Both the position numbers and the translations under genes were made by a program. DNA of 64,000 nt from JABSOG01 sp041583135 (GTDB lineage Bacteria > Pseudomonadota > Gammaproteobacteria > Enterobacterales > Alteromonadaceae), in NCBI GenBank assembly GCA_041583135.1, contig JBFHGJ010000006.1:54392-118391 (forward strand), in the 5' to 3' direction. Below the pieces are notes generated by a model. It saw nothing but the letters and a program-made list of their open reading frames with translations, had not been told where the DNA came from and made no database searches. This document shows, one piece after another, positions 27,319-36,500 of the stretch; within the stretch, counting starts at the first letter, position 1, and each line of letters opens with the position of its first letter.

Positions 27319-28002
27319 TTAGGCTGCGTCAAATTCTGCAAAGGCTTTGCGCGCTTCACTGACAAAACGACGCACCTTGTGCATGTCTTTACGACCATCC
27401 GGCCCTTCAAGGCCACTGTGGGCATCTACCGCTGCCGGTTTAACGGTGCGAATGGCATCTGCCACGTTTTCAGGTGTCAAACCACCAGCCATCATCAACG
27501 GCTTCGGCGAACGTCGAACCAACTCGGCGCTGACCGACCAGTCGTGAGTCAAACCAGTGGCCCCTTTGGCGCCGGTTTTTGGATCAAACGTATCGGTGAT
27601 AAACATATCGACGTACTCGGCGCTTTCATCGACCAATTGCAATAGCTCATCGGCATTGTCTTGTTTGACCACCAAAGATTTCAAAACATAGAGGTCTGGG
27701 CGGATCTGTTTGAGTTTACGCAGCTGTTCAATCTCGACGTCACCGTGCAGTTGCACAGCCTTTACACCCAGCTCTGTACAAAAAGCACTGATCTCATCGG
27801 CATCGGTAAGATAGCTAATCAAAACACCGGCATGGGGTTGAGAGAGCTTGGCGATAATGTCGGTGGCAGCGGTTTCGCTGATGTCGTCTTTACCCGAGGG
27901 CAAACGCAACGGAAAGCCCAGCCACTCGACACCTTCATTGGCAATCATTTGAGCTTCATCGGCATCGATGATACCGGCAACTTGAATCAGATTATCCATC
28001 AT
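27319..28002 (-). CDS. Phosphoribosylanthranilate isomerase (TrpF)-like protein lacking the catalytic Cys
   Basis: 227 aa, TIM-barrel with the TrpF signature order: VQLHG, FITDTF (general-acid Asp retained), GATGLTHDW, then the phosphate-binding pieces MMAGGLTPENV and VDAHSGLEGPDGRKD. True TrpF enzymes carry the catalytic base Cys in an N-terminal KICGI motif; here the same place reads IQVAGI, Ala instead of Cys. It therefore probably binds a phosphoribosyl compound but is unlikely to do the Amadori rearrangement of tryptophan synthesis, and no other trp gene is near. First gene of operon 2, whose promoter lies under the shared operator. The start could be either of two adjacent ATGs. Function unknown. 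Confidence 0.85.
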   Translation of the reverse strand: MMDNLIQVAGIIDADEAQMIANEGVEWLGFPLRLPSGKDDISETAATDIIAKLSQPHAGVLISYLTDADEISAFCTELGVKAVQLHGDVEIEQLRKLKQIRPDLYVLKSLVVKQDNADELLQLVDESAEYVDMFITDTFDPKTGAKGATGLTHDWSVSAELVRRSPKPLMMAGGLTPENVADAIRTVKPAAVDAHSGLEGPDGRKDMHKVRRFVSEARKAFAEFDAA

Positions 28003-28035
28003 TTTCTTTTTGACCTTATTGGTTGGTTTGAATTA

Positions 28036-28109
28036 TATCTTCACATCAAGATACTTCCTATAAAGATACACTGATAAATCAGCATGTCAAGATTCTTTAC
28101 ATAAAGATA
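28036..28109. promoter_or_regulatory. Triple-palindrome operator upstream of the trpF-like operon
   Basis: TATCTTCACATCAAGATA (28036-28053, perfect arms), overlapping degenerate copy 28051-28068, and ATTCTTTACATAAAGATA (28092-28109). Offsets 0, +15 and +56 equal those in front of indC. The common TTTACATAAAGA core of the third site is identical in both. Confidence 0.75.
28063..28090 (-). promoter_or_regulatory. Predicted promoter of the trpF-like/upp/pecM/OYE operon
   Basis: Minus strand: consensus TTGACA (28085-28090), 16 bp, TATCTT (28063-28068). Same geometry within the operator block as the indC promoter. The predicted start near 28056 gives a leader of about 55 nt. Confidence 0.65.
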
Positions 28110-28308
28110 TTTACCAAAATACGATCTTATCCGATGCCAATAGGCGCATTTACTTGGCTGTATGCAGCTCTATGGGGGTTTGCCCTCTGGTCTCGGCGTA
28201 ATTTTTATAATGCCAAGCAGGCGAAAGCACGAACGCCACTTAAGCCCAAACTCAGGAGCTTGAGTGACGAAAATAAGGCGGTGAACTTATAGAGATTAAG
28301 TTGGTAGG
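28110..28308. other. Non-coding stretch upstream of operon 2
   Basis: Nothing recognised beyond the operator block; the gene-free span 28003-28308 is 306 bp in total. Confidence 0.5.
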
Positions 28309-29013
28309 TTAAAGCGCTCGGGCTTTATCGATCAGCACATCGACATTCTCACCATAAAAATAAGCAACAAACTGCAACCGTTGTAGATCGTTTTTCATGG
28401 CGATCCGTTTGTTTAGACACAATTCGGTCAATGCGCTAAGAATATGATGATAATGACGGGTATCGATACCCTCGTTGTTACTTTGAAACTCTATCAGCGC
28501 CAATACGGCGGTAAACTCGTGGTTGGGTAAAGGCGCTAAATTCTCGTTGGAATAAAAATAAAGTTCCAGTGGCGTAAAGCCATCTTCGTCCTTTTGCACC
28601 AATGCCTGCTGTAACATCTCATTACTTTCGAACAGCATCAATGAACGCAAATAGTTAAACGGTGGGGTCCCTTGACCATCAGCGCCAAGCATCAAGTAAT
28701 GTAATACGTTGCGTTGATGGCTATCGACGACATTGAAATGCCAGTTGCACTGTAGTGCCGGGGTAAAGAACGTCAAAAGCGCGGCATTATTGATTTTGCC
28801 GATCAACGACTTCGGCATCGGACTTGCCGCCAACAGTTTGGTCGCCAGTTGTTGATACGGTTCAAACGCCTCAGGGCTCTTTTGGCCTTGAGTATACAAA
28901 AATGCCAACTGTCCGAGCTTCTGCGCTTCATCGGCCTCAACATATTGCGCCATGATCTGCTCGATATTTCCACTGCTAAGTGCGCTGACAAATTGCTGCA
29001 AATGGGGCTTCAT
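28309..29013 (-). CDS. Cytoplasmic protein with ankyrin-like repeats, function unknown
   Basis: 234 aa from ATG 29013, preceded by AAGGAAAC; an upstream in-frame ATG at 29085 would add 24 poorly structured residues. Two ankyrin-type helices are visible: NVVDSHQRNVLHYLMLG (near residue 110) and KDEDGFTPLELYFY (near 160). No signal peptide or membrane segment. Such proteins usually mediate protein contacts. It is transcribed alone, between the pigment regulon and the porin gene, and neither neighbour suggests a role. Confidence 0.75.
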   Translation of the reverse strand: MKPHLQQFVSALSSGNIEQIMAQYVEADEAQKLGQLAFLYTQGQKSPEAFEPYQQLATKLLAASPMPKSLIGKINNAALLTFFTPALQCNWHFNVVDSHQRNVLHYLMLGADGQGTPPFNYLRSLMLFESNEMLQQALVQKDEDGFTPLELYFYSNENLAPLPNHEFTAVLALIEFQSNNEGIDTRHYHHILSALTELCLNKRIAMKNDLQRLQFVAYFYGENVDVLIDKARAL

Positions 29014-29398
29014 CTGTTTCCTTGTTGGTATACTCACCTGGGCAATGCCCGGTTTTTTTATCTGGTCACAGCCGGGTTCAGTCATTGACCATCATTAACC
29101 CGCCGTTTGAGATAAATATCATTACATGCCAAAACAATCATGTCCAACAAACTGTTTCTTGCGCATGTCATCAAACTGTCATATAAAATTCATAGAATTG
29201 TCACAAATTAAAGATGGGACTGTTTTAGGTCCTAACTTTGAGTTGATTTGACATCGTTTTTTCACCATTTGTGTGTAAACCAGGCAAAAAGTGCGAAACA
29301 GTATCATAATTTAGCTGTTTTAATGACCAAAACATTGACCTTAATCGTTTTTTGTCATTTTAACTTCATATTTGTAAATTTAACCGTTAGGACATTCG
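29014..29398. other. Intergenic region upstream of the porin gene
   Basis: 385 bp, very AT-rich toward its right end. It should contain divergent promoters. TTGACC at 29335-29340 with TTTTAA 17 bp later is a weak porin promoter candidate. No operator was recognised. Confidence 0.4.
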
Positions 29399-30301
29399 AT
29401 GAAACTTGTAAAAACAGCGATTGCGACATTTTTGGCGACTTCTTTTGCAGCATCTGCCGCTGACGTTACCGTGTATGGTAAAGCCAATGTATCGTTTCAA
29501 TCATCTGATGAAGGCGCCGGTAGTTTTACCGAACTAAAAAGCAATGCTTCGCGCTTCGGTATTAAAGGCGACTTAAAACTCGAAAACGATTTGACCGTTG
29601 TTTACAAATATGAAGTACAAATTGACCTAACAGATGAAGCCAACGAAGATAACCTCAAATCTCGTAACCAATATGTCGGCTTAAAGGGCAACTTTGGTGA
29701 GATCTTACTCGGCCGCAACGACACGGTTTTGAAGCAGGCCCAAGGCAAAATCGACCTGTTCAACGATTACGAAGGTGATCTCAAGCGCGTTTGGAAAGGT
29801 GAAAATCGCATGAGCGATTCTTTAACCTATAAAACCCCAATGTTTGGCCAGTTTCAGTTCGGCGCTTCTTACATCGTTGAAGACAGTCCAACCGGCCAAG
29901 ATGGCTATTCGGTAGCATTGACCTATGGTGACAGCAGCTTGAAAAAAGGCGACTTCTATGGCTCTATCGCAGCAGACAAAGATGTCAAAGGATATAACGC
30001 TGCCCGTATTATCGGCCACTTTAAACTCGCCGGTTTTAAAATTGGTGTTGGCCTACATAACCAGGAAAAAGCTGCCACTGGCGAAGATGCCGACGGTTAT
30101 TTGCTAAACGCAGCCTACGGGTTGGATAAAACCACTTTTAAAGTGCAGTATCAAACCTTAGAAGATAACGACATCATCAACCTCGGTGTCGATTACAAAC
30201 TCGGTAGTAAAACCAAACTATTCGCTTGGTATGCGTCATACGACCAAGTCGCCGGCAATGACGGCGATTACGTCGCAGCCGGCATTGAACATAAGTTCTA
30301 A
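29399..30301 (+). CDS. Outer-membrane porin
   Basis: 300 aa. Signal peptide cleaved after AASA (residues ~1-21), then alternating beta strands (DVTVYGKANVSF, SRFGIKGDLKLENDLTVVYKYEV, NQYVGLKGNFGEILLGRND) typical of general Gram-negative trimeric porins. It ends in aromatic Phe (EHKF), the assembly signal for BamA. Non-specific diffusion of small solutes across the outer membrane is the family role. The Shine-Dalgarno TTAGGA supports the start. It is monocistronic and ends before a hairpin. It resembles porins of Shewanella and other Alteromonadales, and it is likely housekeeping. Confidence 0.93.
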   Translation: MKLVKTAIATFLATSFAASAADVTVYGKANVSFQSSDEGAGSFTELKSNASRFGIKGDLKLENDLTVVYKYEVQIDLTDEANEDNLKSRNQYVGLKGNFGEILLGRNDTVLKQAQGKIDLFNDYEGDLKRVWKGENRMSDSLTYKTPMFGQFQFGASYIVEDSPTGQDGYSVALTYGDSSLKKGDFYGSIAADKDVKGYNAARIIGHFKLAGFKIGVGLHNQEKAATGEDADGYLLNAAYGLDKTTFKVQYQTLEDNDIINLGVDYKLGSKTKLFAWYASYDQVAGNDGDYVAAGIEHKF

Positions 30302-30307
30302 ACAAAC

Positions 30308-30339
30308 AAAAACGGTGCCGGGCAATGTTGTCTGGCACC
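30308..30339 (-). terminator. Terminator between porin and PhyH genes
   Basis: GGTGCC (30314-30319) pairs with GGCACC (30334-30339). On the minus strand the stem is followed by GTTTTTG, so it should end the PhyH operon; on the plus strand it also follows the porin stop by 12 bp. Confidence 0.65.
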
Positions 30340-30359
30340 TATCCCACCGTTATCCCGCC

Positions 30360-31196
30360 TTATCTGGTATTGCTTGAGCGATAGCCCCTTTTACTGTAGA
30401 CCACCGGAAAAAATGCCTCATTGAGCGCGTTGCTATCAAGCAATTGATAACGCCTAAAGATAAAGCCGTAGGGTGAATCGTTAAACACCGTGTCCTCTTT
30501 GATAAAATGTATCGCAATAGAGCGCCGAGGTCTGTCTTGTCGGTTGACCCCTGAGCCATGCCACACGGTGCCGTTATGGATCATAGCCGTACCGGCACCA
30601 ACGGCCACAGCGGCAAACTCAAGGTCGGTTTGACCACAAGACTCGGCTGCGGCCAGCACAGTGTCGCGATAATGCTTGGGCGTATCGGCTTGTGTCAAAT
30701 CTTGCTCGGCCTGCCATAAGTGCGAGCCAACACAATATTCCAAAGTGCCCATATCCTCTTGGGTATCATCGAACGGGATCCACACCGTCACCGAATCGTC
30801 AGGCGCAAAACAGCGCATATAGGCACTGTCTTGGTGAAAGTTCACCGCGCGTCCATCGGCCGGTTTCCACAACATCGAGTCCATGGCCAAACGCACGCCA
30901 TCCCATCCGGTAAGCTCACCGACTAGGCGGCCAAGACGCTCGCAGAGCACCAGTGAGGCAACTTGACGATTTGCCTTCCAAGCGTTTGAAACAAACAGTA
31001 TCGCGGCCTGCTCGTTAGTCCCTTGCCATAACCACTGATCGGGATATATCTGAGTGTCATAACTGCCGTTGCTCAGCTGCGTAAAGGCATTCAGCATGTC
31101 AGCGCATTGTGCCGCTGACAAAAAGCCCTTAATGGCACTAAATCCCTTTTGCTGCAATTGCAGTTTGAGGCTGGCAATATCAAAAGTCGTATCCAT
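30360..31196 (-). CDS. Phytanoyl-CoA dioxygenase (PhyH) family Fe(II)/2-oxoglutarate oxygenase
   Basis: 278 aa. Iron ligands are H121-x-D123 (FHQDSAYMR) and distal H213 (VWHGSG), with R224 for 2-oxoglutarate. Aromatic surroundings and the ETHxW-like tail are in keeping with small-molecule hydroxylases or halogenase relatives; Asp at 123 indicates a hydroxylase rather than a halogenase, where Gly or Ala replaces the acid. It directly follows the beta-lactamase-fold hydrolase with no gap, so they form one operon running away from the O-methyltransferase. Likely a tailoring step (hydroxylation, desaturation or ring formation) on the neighbouring NRPS-PKS product. Substrate unknown. Confidence 0.88.
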   Translation of the reverse strand: MDTTFDIASLKLQLQQKGFSAIKGFLSAAQCADMLNAFTQLSNGSYDTQIYPDQWLWQGTNEQAAILFVSNAWKANRQVASLVLCERLGRLVGELTGWDGVRLAMDSMLWKPADGRAVNFHQDSAYMRCFAPDDSVTVWIPFDDTQEDMGTLEYCVGSHLWQAEQDLTQADTPKHYRDTVLAAAESCGQTDLEFAAVAVGAGTAMIHNGTVWHGSGVNRQDRPRRSIAIHFIKEDTVFNDSPYGFIFRRYQLLDSNALNEAFFPVVYSKRGYRSSNTR

Positions 31197-32450
31197 TTAC
31201 CAAGGATCCCTACGTGGAATTCTAAACAAACGATGGTAGTGTTCGGTGCTGAATTCGCAGTTTTGATAACCCGATTCCCACCCGTAGCGCTGAGCTGCGG
31301 CGCGCGTCACTTCGTTGATAAACTCAACGCTATCGCCATTACTCAACACCACCAAACCATAGCCACCGCTTTTATGGGCAAAAAATTGCGAAAGATAGCC
31401 GGTATTTTGACCCGGATGAAAAAAGTAGTTGTCCTTACTGGCGTCGCTGCCGTCTTTGCCGGTGTTACATAAAAACACCCCAACCCCTTCCCATGCGGCG
31501 CCACCGCTAAACAGATCGGTCTCGACCGTTCGGGTGGTCATGGTCTGTGCGCTGGCCTGATTCAAAATCGTGCCGCTATCATCACGCAGCGATTTTTGAA
31601 TATCCAGCACAAACGTCGCCAAATCTTTACCGGTAGACCACAATCCGGCGGCCGCCTTTTCCGGATAGTCGTAAAATTCACCGCTAACCAAGGTCGCCTT
31701 GCCGTTACTCACTTGATGACCCCAAGCCACTTGGTGGGTGCAGTGTTCAGCCAAACACATTCTAAAGGTGCTGCGCTCCATCTTCAGTGGATCAAACAAG
31801 GTGTTGAGCATCAAATTGCTGAAATTGGCGCCCCGCACATCCATCAACAAACGCTGTAGCACGGTATAACCGCCCCCTGAATAGCGAAAACGGTTGCCGG
31901 GTTTGCGATAAACCACCACCGCGTTGGAATTGGCAGGCGGTATGCCGTCTAAAATGGTATCGACCGTGGGCAAAGTATCTCCTGCCTGATAACCGCTAAA
32001 CCCACTGACGGTGATCCCCGCCGTATGGCTGAGCAGTTCTTCTACCGTTACCGGGCTTTCATTAAACCAAGGGTGCGGTGGAATATGCCAATATTTAAGC
32101 CGTTGATTGACTTTGGTATCCAGTGACAGGTCTTCGAGTTCAATCAACTGCATAGTCGCCGTTGCCGCCAAAACCTTCGAAATAGAGGCCGCTTGAAACG
32201 GCGTATCGACGGTGACTTGCGGATCCTCGACATCTACCGCTCTTACCCCGACACCAAAGGCATCGACCACCGCAAAATCTTTGATCACCGCGACGCTGGC
32301 ACCGGGCACACCGGTGGCCTTTAATATGGCTTCAACCTGTTGTTTAAAACTGATGTCGGGATTGGCATGACTCGGTGGGGTTTGTGCCGATGCGCTACAA
32401 CCAAAGTTGAGGGTAGCGGCGATACACAAAGCAATGTGACTTTTTTTCAT
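31197..32450 (-). CDS. Secreted class C beta-lactamase-fold serine hydrolase (S12 type)
   Basis: 417 aa. An N-terminal signal ends near SASAQ (a Cys at 18 does not fit a canonical lipobox). SxxK motif S89-I-S-K92, the second-motif Tyr in RYSGGGY (Y190), and the third motif H345-P-G-Q in place of KTG. The fold covers penicillin-binding proteins, esterases, D-amino-acid peptidases and the prodrug-activating peptidases ClbP/XcnG/ZmaM. Those cleave after an N-terminal acyl-D-Asn. This protein is periplasmic but lacks the C-terminal membrane helices of ClbP. It lies beside an NRPS whose second module is predicted to make D-Asn, so a prodrug-activating role is possible but unproven. Confidence 0.85.
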   Translation of the reverse strand: MKKSHIALCIAATLNFGCSASAQTPPSHANPDISFKQQVEAILKATGVPGASVAVIKDFAVVDAFGVGVRAVDVEDPQVTVDTPFQAASISKVLAATATMQLIELEDLSLDTKVNQRLKYWHIPPHPWFNESPVTVEELLSHTAGITVSGFSGYQAGDTLPTVDTILDGIPPANSNAVVVYRKPGNRFRYSGGGYTVLQRLLMDVRGANFSNLMLNTLFDPLKMERSTFRMCLAEHCTHQVAWGHQVSNGKATLVSGEFYDYPEKAAAGLWSTGKDLATFVLDIQKSLRDDSGTILNQASAQTMTTRTVETDLFSGGAAWEGVGVFLCNTGKDGSDASKDNYFFHPGQNTGYLSQFFAHKSGGYGLVVLSNGDSVEFINEVTRAAAQRYGWESGYQNCEFSTEHYHRLFRIPRRDPW

Positions 32451-32527
32451 TCAATGGTTTCTATCGTTATATTCACTTAGGCCTTAGTATAGCCTTTTTC
32501 TTTCCTATCGGCTTAACTCGGTTTAAA

Positions 32528-33577
32528 GTGACTGACAAATTTAACTTATCCAATTTGGGTTTATCACTACAGATGACACAATCAAATGCATTGACCGCTG
32601 CCTACAACCGCTTGGTTCATGGCTATATTCATACGCAACTGCTCTGGCTTTGTTCACATTTACAGCTACCAACGCTGTTGGCTCAAGGACCGCAAACATT
32701 GCACAGCATTGCTGAGCATAACGGATGCAACCCCAACAGCTTAAAACGTTTCATGCGCGCGCTATGCGCCTTAGAGCTCATCGAGTGTATTGAAGACGAG
32801 CGCTATCAAGGCGCCCCACTGCTGGCAATGGTAAATGAAATATTGGCCCCGGGATTTGATCCGTGCGCTTATGCCGCGTGGGGCGAAATGCGCCATAGCG
32901 TCAAAACGGGCGAGCCGGCATGGCCTCTGGTCTTTGGTCAATCTTTTTATCAAACCTTAGCCGCCGATAAACAAAAAAGTCGTGCGTTCGATGCGTGGAA
33001 CAGCCAATCGGCTGGCTTTATCGACTTGTTGATTGACCAATATGACTTTACCCCCTTGACCAACTTAGTCGATTTGGGCGGTGGTCAAGGCAGCCTGCTC
33101 ATCAAGTTGCTGACCCGTTACCCACACTTGCACGGCACGGTATTCGACCGCAAAGAAGTCATAGACAGTAGCGACTGGACGACAATAAAAAATGCGCTTC
33201 CCGAGACTATCGCGACACGCCTTGACACCCTGCCCGGCAGTTTTTTTGATCACATCCCAGCAGGTTTTGACGGCTATCTGCTCTCAAGGGTCTTACTCAA
33301 TTGGGATGAAGACCAAGTGCTGGCCATTTTGCGTCAATGCGCCAATGCCATGAACGACCACAGCACTTTGCTGATCTTCGATTTTTATTTGCCGCCAAGC
33401 GACCACCCCAACTATCTCACCATGGTAGTCAACGACCTCAATCAATTGGTCAATTGGGGCGGCGGTTTACGAACGATTGAGCGCTGGCGCGAGCTTATCG
33501 CCGACGCCGGGCTGAGTTGCTGTCAGTTGATGGTATCTGATGAGTTTCCTTGCTTTTTAATCGAGATCAAACGGTAG
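32528..33577 (+). CDS. SAM-dependent O-methyltransferase (Methyltransf_2 type)
   Basis: 349 aa. An N-terminal winged-helix dimerisation domain (AAYNRLVHGYIHTQLLWLCSHLQLPTLLAQGPQTLHSIAEH) is followed by a Rossmann-like domain with SAM motif I LVDLGGGQGSLL near residue 180, then DRKEVID, LPGSFFDHIPAGFDGYLLSRVLLNWDED and the C-terminal catalytic region. Members methylate hydroxyl groups of aromatic or polyketide-like small molecules. The listed start is GTG; ATG at 32573 is an alternative and neither has a strong ribosome site. The 3' end overlaps the 3' end of the converging NRPS-PKS gene by 55 bp. Probably a tailoring enzyme of that pathway. Confidence 0.87.
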   Translation: MTDKFNLSNLGLSLQMTQSNALTAAYNRLVHGYIHTQLLWLCSHLQLPTLLAQGPQTLHSIAEHNGCNPNSLKRFMRALCALELIECIEDERYQGAPLLAMVNEILAPGFDPCAYAAWGEMRHSVKTGEPAWPLVFGQSFYQTLAADKQKSRAFDAWNSQSAGFIDLLIDQYDFTPLTNLVDLGGGQGSLLIKLLTRYPHLHGTVFDRKEVIDSSDWTTIKNALPETIATRLDTLPGSFFDHIPAGFDGYLLSRVLLNWDEDQVLAILRQCANAMNDHSTLLIFDFYLPPSDHPNYLTMVVNDLNQLVNWGGGLRTIERWRELIADAGLSCCQLMVSDEFPCFLIEIKR

Positions 33578-36500
33578 TTGAGCTGCTTGACGATCTGTTC
33601 AAGCCCGGCGCCTTCATGCATCGTGGCATGGTCGCCATCTATGGCATAAACCTTCACCGGCTCGCTGGTATATTGTTGCCAGCCGTTGTCCGCCAAACTG
33701 TCATTGCTGGCGTGTAGCGTGTCGAGGGCTTTGGCCTTGTACAAATCTATCACCAGATCCGATTGACGTGGCACATAGTCGGTAAGCAAACACATCAACG
33801 CCCAACTGGCCTCAATCAGTGGTGCCCGCAGTGGCTGCTCAAGGACTGATAAGCTGTCTTGATAGTCCTGATGGGCATGCCAGATTTGTTGTTTAAACGT
33901 GGCTTTGTCGCGAAATGCCGCGCTGTAGGTCGCCCAGCTGTCAAACATTGATAATGACGCCACCGTTTTGCCCCGTTTGGTTAACTGATAAGCCATTTCA
34001 TAGGCGATGGCACCGCCCATAGACGAGCCCGCCAAATGAAACTCGCCGTCATCTTGGATGCGCAGCAGCGCCTCGACATAAGCTCCGGCAAGCCCTTCGA
34101 GCGAATCGGCCATGACCAACTGCTTGTGATAGATATTGATGTTTTGTATGCCGTAATAGTTAAAGCCATCGTCAAGCCTTTGTGTCAGCGGTGCATACAA
34201 CAATACCGAGCCGCCTACAGGATGAATAAAAAACACATTATCGCGATTGCCGCTGTCGATCTTAAGGGGCACTATCATCTGCTCTTGCGAACCGCCATCG
34301 ACACCCGCAGCTAAGGTCGCCATAGGCAGTGATGCGGCGCGGCTCAAGTCCAATTCTAAGCCCATTTTTTTAAGTCCCGCCACCAGCTTGAGCGCCAATA
34401 AAGAGCTGCCACCCAAACTGAGAAAGCTGTCGTTGGCATCAACCTGTTCGACCCCGAGTATGGCTTTAAACAATTCGGCAACCTGACGTTCGTTGCTGTG
34501 GCCAAATTGCTGTTGCTTATGACTTAAGGACGGCGCTTGACGCTCATTGTGATGTTGCTCATTATCGTTTGAGTTGAGCGTTTTGATTGCTCTGCGCATC
34601 GCCTGCAATGCCATTTCACCGACAGTGGCAAAACAACTCGCCTCAAGAGCATTGCCGATATCCTCAGCGCCAAGGCCCGAACCCCTCAGGGTTTGAAGGT
34701 TCGCCTTGACGACCTCGCTGATCTGCCTTTCTAACGCCCCTAGTCTCGGCTCAGGCGCTATCCAGTAACGGCTCGGATGCAGCGGATGTCCGGGCAATGC
34801 AATGCGCTTCGCGCCACTGCCGCGATAAAACTTTTGCCAATCAACCTCAACACCATTGAGCCACAAGCGCCCAAGCAAAGCTAACAACGGCGCTTTGTCT
34901 TCAACACCATTATCCTTTTTGCCACAGCAGCAAAATCTACTCAGCTCGGCACTGGGTTTTACGGCGCTGCAAAGCACGCTGACAGGTGACACCTCAAGCA
35001 GCAACACGCGACCATATTGCGCGCGCACGGCATTGATGTTGTCATCAAAGCGCACACATGCCACCATCTGACGCTGCCAATAGTGTACCGACGTCGCTTC
35101 ATGCGCCGTCATTAACTGACCTGTAACATTCGACAGCAATGGCAGACTCGGTGCATTCAACCGGACTTGACTGAGCACGCCGACAAATGCCGCAGCAGCT
35201 TCAGCCATCATGGGACTGTGATAGGCATGAGAGGTATCAAGCCTTTTGTAGGCCACCTCATCCATCGCATATAACTGCGCAATAAATGCATCGATTGCGC
35301 GATTTTCACCTGACACAACACACTGCTGGGGGGCGTTTATCGCCGCAATGGCGAGCTTATTACCCAAAAGCGGCTGTAACTGGGCCTCAGACAACGCCAC
35401 AGCCACCATCGAGCCTTGCGGCATTGCCTGCATCAGACGACCTCTTGCGGCGACCACTTTCAGCCCATCAACAAGGCTAAATACACCGGCAAGACAGGCA
35501 CCGACATACTCGCCGATACTATGACCGATTAAGGCTTTGGGCTTAACCCCCAAATCAAGCAGCACTTTGGCAAGTGCATACTCAAACACAAACAGAGCAC
35601 ATTGCGCATATTGGGTTTGTTTAATCCGCGCATCGGCTTGCTCACTACGAACCAACATTAGTTCGCGAATATCGCAGTTAAGCTCAGGCTCTAAGATCCC
35701 AGCGCAGTTATCGACGATGGCTTTGAAGTCGCTGTTGGCATGGTAAAGTTCACGCCCCATGCCGGCCAATTGCGCTCCTTGTCCGGCAAACATCCAAACC
35801 AATGCCGCAGTTGCCTGATGATTGCTCACACAGTTGCGCGCTATGGCATTCACCTCGCCACTTGCGCCTTGTCGATACAAACCGAATTGGCGATGTTCGA
35901 AGGCTTTACGGCCCAACTGCAAGGTGTAGGCAATGTCCACCGCACTGATATGCGGATGAGCACCGATAAAGGCATTAAGCTGTTGCCAAGCGCTCTGAAG
36001 CGCGTTATCGGATTTGGCGCTAAGACACAGTAACTGGGTTTGATGGTGCTCGGTTTGACGGCTAATGCTTTGTATCAATGGCGGTTGTTCCAATACCACA
36101 TGGGCATTGGTTCCACCAATACCAAAGGCACTGACACCGGCGCGAAGCACTTTATCATGGGCCAGCGTCTTCGCCTCGGCGTTAACGACAAACGGCGTAC
36201 TGGCAAAATCAATTGCCGTGTTGGCCTTAACAAAGTGCAGACTTGGCGGCAAGGTACGGTGATAAAGGCTTAGCACCGCTTTGATCAAACCGGCAATGCC
36301 GGCGGCGGCATCCAGGTGACCGATGTTGGTTTTGACCGAGCCGATGGCACAATAGCCGCTGCGACTGGTGTGCTGTCGATAGGCTTGTGTCAACGCCGCA
36401 ATTTCAACCGGATCGCCCATTGGCGTCGCAGTGCCATGAGCTTCGACAAAATCAATGTCATCGGCACTGATCTGAGCATTAGACAACGCTTTTGCTATCA

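Noticed and set aside
27319..28002. TrpF-like gene as tryptophan biosynthesis
   Set aside because: Catalytic Cys replaced by Ala, no trp genes adjacent, and the promoter belongs to the pigment regulon.
30360..31196. PhyH-family protein as a halogenase
   Set aside because: The iron-binding Asp123 is present; halogenases of this fold have Gly or Ala there.
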